DNA from: Chamaea fasciata
Taxonomy: Eukaryota; Chordata; Aves; Passeriformes; Sylviidae
DNA length: 64,000 nt
Direction: 5' to 3'
Assembly: GCA_029207755.1 (NCBI GenBank)
Contig: JARCOQ010000008.1
Location: forward strand, 28,199,021-28,263,020
In this document: positions 62,301-64,000 of the stretch, in pieces
Position numbering within the stretch: position 1 is the first letter of the stretch
Layout: each line of letters opens with the position of its first letter
The notes under the pieces: generated by a model
Databases searched by the model: none
What the model saw: the letters and a program-made list of their open reading frames with translations, nothing else
Told to the model about the DNA's origin: nothing
Program-made: the position numbers and the translations under genes

Positions 62301-63519
62301 AAATAATTCCAGGCTCTTTTTAAATGTCTTCTAAGCTGCATTGATTATTGCTCCGGAAGCCCTTCCCCACCATAACTCTGGATCTCAATATGAAAAGAGA
62401 AAGATTTACAAGCCTGTCAAGCTGACTTTAATACATCTCTTGCTCAGATGTGACCCACATGACTTTACCATTGAGCCATTTGGAGTTGTATTGTGCTGTC
62501 CTAAGTGGGGGAACATTTCCAAGGCTGCGGTAAATAGCAGGATCCCGTCCAGAAAAATCAATCACAGTTGCAGCATAGAGCTCTCCTCGTGATGTAATCA
62601 CAGCTGTCGAGTTATGCCGAGGGTCGTATGGGCACCGAGCCACTCCATTAATTCTGTCAATGATTTTGCTGAGGTTTCCTACCTGTATTTAAAAGGAGAG
62701 AGAAGAAAATTTAAAGAGCATCTGGCTTTCTTAATGATATAAAGAATTTGGTTTGCCCACGAGTACCTATGAGCAAATCCCTGATTTTTAAAAATCAGGT
62801 AGCTATGAGAATGTAATCTTAGTGATGACTGAAAATTGATCTTTACAGCCATCATTTGCCAATTTAAGAAGTTGTGTCTGAGCCTCACTGATCCTATTGC
62901 TTTGTACAAAGGGTGACTCCCCAGCCAATAAAGCCCAAACCCACTTGGTGTAATCAGGTGCTCCTGGTGCAAGCACAGGTTTTTAATCTTCCATAGATAG
63001 ACACCTCCTGAATACATAGTGGCCTTAAAAAAAACATACAGATAAATGTTTCTCTGGGCCTACTCCTGTCTGCCTTGAGTCCAAAGGGAGTTTTGCCATT
63101 TATTTTAAAGCAACTTTAAAGTATTCAGCTCAGGAGGTACTCACAGCTAAGCTTGTCTATATTCCCCATTTCCAGTGCCGTGCCCAAGGTTTACATGAAC
63201 AGCACTTTGTCCAGACCAAACTCACCCATAACATGAACTTTGCTCCCCAACTGCAGACACACTCATTGCCCCAAAGCAGCCCAAAGAAGAAAACCAACAT
63301 AATTTCAGTCAAGTACATTTAGAACATATTTTGTGCAGCCATGATAGCCTGCCAAATGACTATCCTTCCCCAGAGCATGTATCCAACCCTCTCCATCCCT
63401 GTAAAAGAGGCAAAACAGACCTGTCGACTGGAACACACTGGTGAAAAGGCATTGGTACCACAGGTGAAAACCTTCTTGCCATAAACAATCAGCACACGGA
63501 CATAGTTCTGGCACTCTTC
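14106..63519 (-). CDS. SEMA5B: SEMA5B (semaphorin-5B), 16 internal coding exons, partial at both ends
   Basis: Class 5 semaphorins are single-pass membrane guidance cues: the sema domain binds receptors (plexins are the known class), and the TSR array can bind proteoglycans. Sixteen exons join in one frame: 63421-63519, 62469-62682, 59591-59876, 55171-55306, 51431-51638, 49098-49305, 34360-34477, 28642-28823, 25540-25683, 23904-24051, 22407-22632, 21553-21771, 19482-19652, 18405-18554, 17470-17514, 14106-14311. Total is 2760 nt or 920 codons, with no stop or frameshift. In partial-protein numbering, sema is about 1-375, PSI 376-423, seven TSRs 424-840, stalk 841-852, transmembrane about 854-880, then tail. 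SEMA5B rather than SEMA5A is indicated by CPYDPRHNSTAVI, VIDFSGRDPAIYRSLG, VILPASS and NEKYTPMEFK. Human SEMA5B is about 1150 residues, so roughly 170 N-terminal and 50 C-terminal residues are missing. The family match is from memory, not a search. Confidence 0.96.
14312..17469. other. Intron between exons O and P (3158 bp)
   Basis: AT-rich intron with consensus gtaggt donor and cctcgcag acceptor. I saw no repeat family, second gene or structured RNA in it. Confidence 0.8.
17470..17514 (-). CDS. SEMA5B: SEMA5B exon O: 45-nt juxtamembrane stalk micro-exon
   Basis: 45 nt, phase 1 to 1, with acceptor caaagtttag-like (ttgtttag) and donor gtaggt. It encodes VILPASSIDESTNCG, matching the VILPASS stalk of mammalian SEMA5B just outside the membrane. 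It is too short for open-reading-frame detection and was found by looking for the missing link between NEIP and the transmembrane exon. Being symmetric, it could be included or skipped without disturbing the frame. Confidence 0.93.
17515..18404. other. Intron between exons N and O (890 bp)
   Basis: Ordinary short intron (gtatgt donor, tttag acceptor). Nothing else was recognised. Confidence 0.85.
18405..18554 (-). CDS. SEMA5B: SEMA5B exon N: thrombospondin repeat 7
   Basis: 150 nt, phase 1 to 1. The acceptor is tggatttcag and the donor gtatgt. It encodes GGWSEWSEWSLCNEEGIQYR, then SRYCEVHSPDSSQCVGNSTQ and YQDCLYNEIP. The WSEWSEW ladder is that of the last, atypical TSR before the membrane. 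NST is a sequon. The ending NEIP matches the SEIP junction of mammalian SEMA5B, which precedes the VILPASS stalk encoded by the next exon. Confidence 0.95.
18555..19481. other. Intron between exons M and N (927 bp)
   Basis: Contains one short tandem repeat (19177-19218), otherwise featureless. Confidence 0.85.
19177..19218. repeat. Short tandem repeat, unit actttttcagttact (about 2.8 copies)
   Basis: Two perfect 15-bp units at 19177-19206 are followed by a 12-bp partial unit. On the gene's strand it reads as A-rich agtaactgaaaa units. No function is apparent. Confidence 0.9.
19482..19652 (-). CDS. SEMA5B: SEMA5B exon M: thrombospondin repeat 6
   Basis: 171 nt, phase 1 to 1. The acceptor is tgtcctccag and the donor gtagct. 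It encodes VKGSWSCWTPWSHCSATCGG, then GHYQRTRTCTNPAPSSGEDIC and LHTEEALCNTHPCQ. This is a textbook TSR: WxxWxxW ladder, CSATCGGG (an O-fucosylation match) and six cysteines. GEDIC.GLHTEEALC is strongly conserved among class 5 members. It is symmetric 1-1 like its two neighbours. Confidence 0.96.
19994..20078. repeat. Compound trinucleotide microsatellite (ATT)n then (ACT)n
   Basis: About ten ATT units with one interruption run directly into a string of about fifteen ACT or TAC units with small interruptions. A transition from ATT to ACT suggests a point change that spread by slippage. Confidence 0.93.
20220..20303 (+). mobile_element. CR1 LINE 3' tail, plus orientation
   Basis: The sequence ttgcaggggcattcgactag, then gtgacctttaaagctccc and ttccaacccaaacc, followed by a tatgat-type end, is the sense 3' end of a bird CR1 element. 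It is the only CR1 copy I saw on the strand opposite to SEMA5B. Its 5' limit is uncertain. Confidence 0.85.
21405..21442. repeat. C-rich tract joined to an A-rich tract
   Basis: A run of cccccacccccccc is followed by more than 20 mostly A residues. It is low-complexity sequence about 110 bp inside the intron from the exon L donor. Confidence 0.9.
21553..21771 (-). CDS. SEMA5B: SEMA5B exon L: thrombospondin repeat 5
   Basis: 219 nt, phase 1 to 1. The acceptor is ttccttgaag and the donor gtaacc. It encodes SLVDDLLKTGKTSARIINGG, then WSFWGAWSSCSRDCELGFR, IRKRTCTNPEPKNGGLPCVG and YQDCNPHPCP. The CSRDCELG core has Asp at the O-fucose position. The N-terminal LVDDLLKTG part is a linker between TSR4 and TSR5. 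The exon is symmetric (1-1), encoding a whole module. Confidence 0.95.
21772..22406. other. Intron between exons K and L (635 bp)
   Basis: The shortest intron in the window. Nothing beyond the splice sites was recognised. Confidence 0.85.
22407..22632 (-). CDS. SEMA5B: SEMA5B exon K: atypical thrombospondin repeat 4
   Basis: 226 nt, phase 0 to 1. The acceptor is ttcttggcag and the donor gtacgt. It encodes EYKTCNPESCPEVRRNTPW, then TPWMPVNITQSGARQEQRFR, YTCRAQLSDPHELQFGRKK and ESRFCPNDGSAVCDTD. The tryptophan pair (TPWTPW) is kept, but the usual CSxxCG core is replaced by the VNITQ...RQEQRFRYTC form found in class 5 semaphorins. NIT is a sequon. The exon carries 19 CpG dinucleotides in 226 nt, far more than the neighbouring exons. 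Confidence 0.95.
22633..23903. other. Intron between exons J and K (1271 bp)
   Basis: Ordinary intron sequence with no repeat or gene recognised. Confidence 0.85.
23904..24051 (-). CDS. SEMA5B: SEMA5B exon J: thrombospondin repeat 3
   Basis: 148 nt, phase 2 to 0. The acceptor is cttctttcag and the donor gtatgt. It encodes RFCNENSPCPLPIFWSSWG, then PWNKCSVNCGGG, HSRQRSCENGNTCPGCAV. This completes TSR2 (FCNENSPCP) and makes the core of TSR3. The O-fucose position is Asn (CSVNCGGG), as in known SEMA5B. The exon is AT-rich compared with its neighbour exon K. Confidence 0.94.
24052..25539. other. Intron between exons I and J (1488 bp)
   Basis: Ordinary AT-rich intron with no repeat or gene recognised. 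Confidence 0.85.
25540..25683 (-). CDS. SEMA5B: SEMA5B exon I: thrombospondin repeat 2
   Basis: 144 nt, phase 2 to 2. The acceptor is tgctag and the donor gtaagg. It encodes NGAWTPWSSWAPCSTSCGIG, then FQVRQRSCSNPAPRYGGRVC and VGQSREER. It has the complete TSR signature: WxxWxxW, CSxTCG-type core and the RQRSC strand. CSTSCGIG fits the O-fucosylation consensus CxxS/TCxxG. The exon length is a multiple of three and its phases match, so it could be skipped in frame. Confidence 0.95.
25684..28641. other. Intron between exons H and I (2958 bp)
   Basis: Contains pyrimidine-rich stretches near 27005-27065 (mostly C and T) but no recognisable element or gene. Confidence 0.85.
28642..28823 (-). CDS. 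SEMA5B: SEMA5B exon H: thrombospondin repeat 1
   Basis: 182 nt, phase 0 to 2. The acceptor is aaaaatag and the donor gtacct. It encodes VKNLTTNGRLGPWSPWQLC, then SCMCRSRSCDSPRPRCGG and EVANCSR. The WSPW pair is the TSR tryptophan ladder, a C-mannosylation type motif. Two sequons are present (NLT and NCS). The unusual CxCRSRSCD spacing is typical of the first TSR in class 5 semaphorins. It lies 135 codons-worth of genomic distance is not relevant to frame: the join to exon I restores an Arg codon. Confidence 0.94.
28824..34359. other. Intron between exons G and H (5536 bp)
   Basis: The 29.7-30.4 kb part is more GC-rich than its surroundings and gives several overlapping open frames on both strands, none of which resembles a known protein. 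It ends in a MIR-like remnant at about 30355-30425. A short CA run lies near 34308-34322. Confidence 0.8.
30355..30425 (-). mobile_element. MIR-like SINE remnant, reverse orientation
   Basis: The stretch ctttacagacaaggaaaccg followed by aggcacagag closely resembles the antisense of the MIR core (tttacagatgaggaaactga then ggcacagag). MIR copies are very old and occur across amniotes. Only about 70 bp can be recognised and a repeat-masking search would be needed to confirm it. Confidence 0.6.
34360..34477 (-). CDS. SEMA5B: SEMA5B exon G: PSI domain
   Basis: 118 nt, phase 2 to 0. The acceptor is gcccatgcag and the donor gtaagt. With the last two bases of exon F it encodes GECLGARDPYCGWDSKQKRC, then TTIEDSSDMSLWTQNITECP. 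CxGARDPYCGWD is the diagnostic PSI (plexin-semaphorin-integrin) motif, and NIT is a sequon. The exon is isolated, 14.6 kb from exon F and 5.5 kb from exon H, and is easily missed by an open-reading-frame scan because its frame has no suitable start codon. Confidence 0.95.
36738..37439. repeat. Minisatellite, 18 copies of a 39-bp GC-rich unit with 234-bp higher-order structure
   Basis: Eighteen units of exactly 39 bp with no indels fill 702 bp. A typical unit begins gcactggggatgggatctgg and ends gaaacgcctggcacggcgg. Two main types alternate: type A has ggatgggatctggg, type B has ggacgggctctggg. Units 3-8 and units 9-14 repeat the same order of variants with only two base differences, a six-unit (234 bp) higher-order repeat. 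Units 16-17 are a third type (ggtgagggg). Each unit has three or more CpGs and three runs of three or four G on the plus strand. Confidence 0.97.
43530..43700 (-). mobile_element. Possible old CR1-type fragment
   Basis: The stretch ccattaaagataatgtcaaa, followed by taagatgaaactgaaaaccaa and a catcttacaggaaac block, resembles the antisense CR1 segment seen more clearly at 5420-5660 and 12150-12800. The similarity is weak and the boundaries are guesses. Confidence 0.4.
49098..49305 (-). CDS. SEMA5B: SEMA5B exon F: end of sema domain
   Basis: 208 nt, phase 1 to 2. The acceptor is gttctattag and the donor gtaagt. It encodes EYGTILKALSTTNRSL, then CYLEEMQILPDG, IKSLQILHSDRSLFVGL and IPLERCSMYRTEG. 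The SLFVGL...V.KIPLERC pattern marks the last propeller blade and the hand-over to the PSI domain. The KALST.NRSL version is the SEMA5B form. It is followed by the 14.6 kb intron, the longest complete intron in the window. Confidence 0.95.
49306..51430. other. Intron between exons E and F (2125 bp)
   Basis: Ordinary intron. An open frame at 49502-49696 has no recognisable similarity and is taken as chance. Confidence 0.85.
51431..51638 (-). CDS. SEMA5B: SEMA5B exon E: sema domain, CGT...NENLTER segment
   Basis: 208 nt, phase 0 to 1. The acceptor is ctgtattttag and the donor gtaaga. It begins CGTLNDDSPNENLTER, continues LQDAQRLFLM and VQPVTVDPYVTQDSIRFSK, and ends KDTLYHVMYIGT. NLT is a sequon. 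The VQPVT...VTQDS stretch resembles SEMA5B more than SEMA5A. A short variable insert (NDDSP) follows the first conserved Cys, where class 5 proteins differ in length. Confidence 0.95.
53400..53900 (-). mobile_element. Old CR1-type LINE fragment, region before the reverse transcriptase
   Basis: The minus strand reads EEADIAKILNFFFASVFTKK, which matches the EKAEVLNDFFASVFTGK block of CR1 ORF2 that lies between the endonuclease and the reverse transcriptase. The T/C-rich sequence up to about 53900 fits the antisense of the preceding part. The copy is degraded and non-functional. Confidence 0.75.
54660..54900 (-). mobile_element. Old CR1-type LINE fragment, 3' untranslated part
   Basis: Blocks such as gatggaaaattcatcac, cagtggttaattaccctt and agtttgactttgtccagctt occur in the order found in the antisense 3' region of old CR1 elements. 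Because this 3' part lies at higher coordinates than the ORF2 fragment at 53400-53900, the two are separate insertions. Confidence 0.65.
55171..55306 (-). CDS. SEMA5B: SEMA5B exon D: sema domain, NSIAASAVCAFNL segment
   Basis: 136 nt, phase 2 to 0. The acceptor is ccttttccag and the donor gtactg. It encodes NSIAASAVCAFNLSAIT, then FNGPFRYQENPRSAW and PIPNFQ. The SAVCAFNL and FNGPF motifs belong to blades 5-6 of the semaphorin propeller. The frame joins cleanly on both sides. The donor gtactg departs from the gtaagt-like donors of most other exons here and may be weaker. Confidence 0.95.
55445..55483. repeat. AAAT/AAAC tetranucleotide microsatellite
   Basis: Ten or so units of mostly aaat with aaac variants. 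Likely polymorphic in length. Confidence 0.92.
56251..56277. repeat. Homopolymer junction: C14 followed by T9
   Basis: The plus strand has ccct, then 14 C, then 9 T. On the SEMA5B strand this is a pure A9-G14 purine tract. Exact lengths of such runs are prone to sequencing error. Confidence 0.9.
58052..58081. repeat. 10-bp tandem repeat, unit agcaatggac (3 copies)
   Basis: Three consecutive near-perfect copies of agcaatggac. Small and without evident function. Confidence 0.9.
59591..59876 (-). CDS. SEMA5B: SEMA5B exon C: sema domain, RENAVEHDCGK segment
   Basis: 286 nt, phase 1 to 2, the longest coding exon here. It starts after ttttcag and ends before gtaagt. It encodes EPNFIAAYDIGLFTYFF, then the near-universal semaphorin signatures RENAVEHDCGK, YSRVARVCKND, GGRFLLEDTWTTFMKARLNCS and LIYGVFTTN. 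LNCS is a sequon. The codon for the Val after TTN is split with exon D. This is the best conserved part of the window and leaves no doubt about the family. Confidence 0.98.
59877..62468. other. Intron between exons B and C (2592 bp)
   Basis: Contains an old minus-strand CR1 fragment covering roughly 60905-61700. Nothing else was recognised. Confidence 0.85.
60905..61700 (-). mobile_element. Old CR1-type LINE fragment, 3' untranslated region
   Basis: In plus-strand order the window shows tctgaccttctgtctaacac, then ctgctagattaaagaact, attgagctccttaagtctct and ggccagaacagga blocks. This is the order found in the antisense of old CR1 3' regions. Its length (about 800 bp) makes it the longest transposon remnant here. 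The 5' limit is approximate. Confidence 0.72.
62469..62682 (-). CDS. SEMA5B: SEMA5B exon B: sema domain, GVARCPYDP segment
   Basis: 214 nt, phase 0 to 1. The acceptor is aaatacag and the donor gtaaag. The product runs from VGNLSKIIDRINGVARC to AQYNSKWLN, with the codon of the following Glu split across the junction. RCPYDPRHNST and GRDPAIYRSLG are highly conserved in class 5 semaphorins; ...TVIDFSGRD is the SEMA5B version. Two N-glycosylation sequons are visible (NLS and NST). The exon joins in frame to exon A and exon C. Confidence 0.96.
62683..63420. other. Intron between exons A and B (738 bp)
   Basis: Short intron with nothing recognised beyond its splice sites. Confidence 0.85.
63421..63519 (-). 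CDS. SEMA5B: SEMA5B exon A: sema domain, EECQNYVRV segment
   Basis: This is the most 5' coding exon visible: 99 nt, phase 0 to 0, 33 codons. It begins EECQNYVRVLIV after the acceptor ccatatag and ends CSSRQ before donor gtctgt. The EECQNYVRV and CGTNAFSP motifs are hallmarks of the early blades of the sema beta-propeller, and the two cysteines after VFT and SPV match conserved positions. The preceding exon, which should end in a KGKSK-like sequence, was not seen in 63520-64000. The exon length is a multiple of three, so it could be skipped without a frameshift, but that would break the propeller. Confidence 0.95.
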
Positions 63520-64000
63520 CTATATGGACACAAGACAGGGACAAAGGATTTTTGAAAATTTTTTTACATTTAAAAAATACCTGTATTGCAGCAGGAATGC
63601 ACTTTCCTTAGCTCTAACTTGGGCTGAGGTTTGTTGCCTCAAGTAGCACACAGCAGTAGGGAGCCAGCAGTCTAAGGGAGCAAGCCCAATTTGCTGGTTA
63701 TTTCTCTAACCGTAGCCCTGCACAGTCCTGGGGTAGGATGTTATCCATCAGGTCAATTTTGTCATAGCTACAAGTGCCTCTTTCTGTGCTCTGCTCAGAT
63801 TGGAGGAGAAATTCTCCCTTTTTCCATGATGATACTTCTGACCTATTTTTCCAGTAATGCTGCAGCTTTGAAAACATTACCAAGACACCAGCTCCAGTGA
63901 AGGACAGCAGGTCTGTCTGCACTATAATTCAAATCAGTGCCAGCAGCAAAACAGCAGGAACTTCTCTTTAAGAGACCAGCCTGGTCAGAGAATCTCGTGC
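63520..64000. other. Intron 5' of exon A (incomplete)
   Basis: The acceptor ccatatag abuts exon A. No further SEMA5B exon is visible before the window edge; an open frame at 63698-63922 on the minus strand has no semaphorin similarity and is taken as chance. Confidence 0.75.

Noticed and set aside
49098..63519. SEMA5A instead of SEMA5B
   Set aside because: Diagnostic stretches (VIDFSGRD, KALST.NRSL, VILPASS, PNHLHYKG and TPMEFK) match SEMA5B; SEMA5A has different residues at these places.
63698..63922. Further upstream SEMA5B exon in a minus-strand open frame
   Set aside because: The translation has no sema-domain motif and does not end in the sequence expected before EECQNYVRV.

Overview
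This is vertebrate, almost certainly bird, nuclear DNA. Genes are split by GT-AG introns, the only clear dispersed repeats are old CR1-type LINE fragments plus one faint MIR-like SINE, and repeat density is low. There is no bacterial, phage or plasmid content, and I saw no tRNA, rRNA or CRISPR array.

The window is dominated by one minus-strand gene, which I identify as SEMA5B (semaphorin-5B), a transmembrane axon-guidance protein. Sixteen consecutive internal coding exons can be placed to the base, from 63519 down to 14106. All have consensus splice sites and compatible phases. They join into one open frame of 2760 nt (920 codons): most of the sema domain, the PSI domain, seven thrombospondin type-1 repeats (TSRs), a short juxtamembrane exon, the transmembrane segment and the start of the cytoplasmic tail. 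Paralogue-specific stretches in the sema domain, stalk and tail match SEMA5B rather than SEMA5A. The 5' exons (signal peptide and start of the sema domain) lie beyond 64000. The usual last coding exon (the final ~50 residues of the tail) was not found in 1-14105, so the last intron is probably longer than 14 kb.

Layout by region. 1-14105 is the 3' part of the gene, non-coding as far as I can see, with CR1 remnants, a TATC microsatellite and a weak candidate alternative terminal exon at 1601-1663. 14106-25683 holds the transmembrane exon and TSR exons with short introns. 25684-34477 holds TSR1 and PSI. 34478-49097 is the 14.6 kb intron between the sema domain and the PSI exon; it carries the most striking non-coding feature, an 18-copy GC-rich 39-bp minisatellite (36738-37439) with a 234-bp higher-order repeat. 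49098-63519 holds the sema-domain exons. 63520-64000 is intron.

No second gene is supported. The long overlapping open frames at 36.7-37.5 kb are a by-product of a repeat unit divisible by three. I did not find a new biological system. The observations worth checking are the higher-order minisatellite, the in-frame skippable TSR exons, the missing terminal exon and the local CpG-rich exon.
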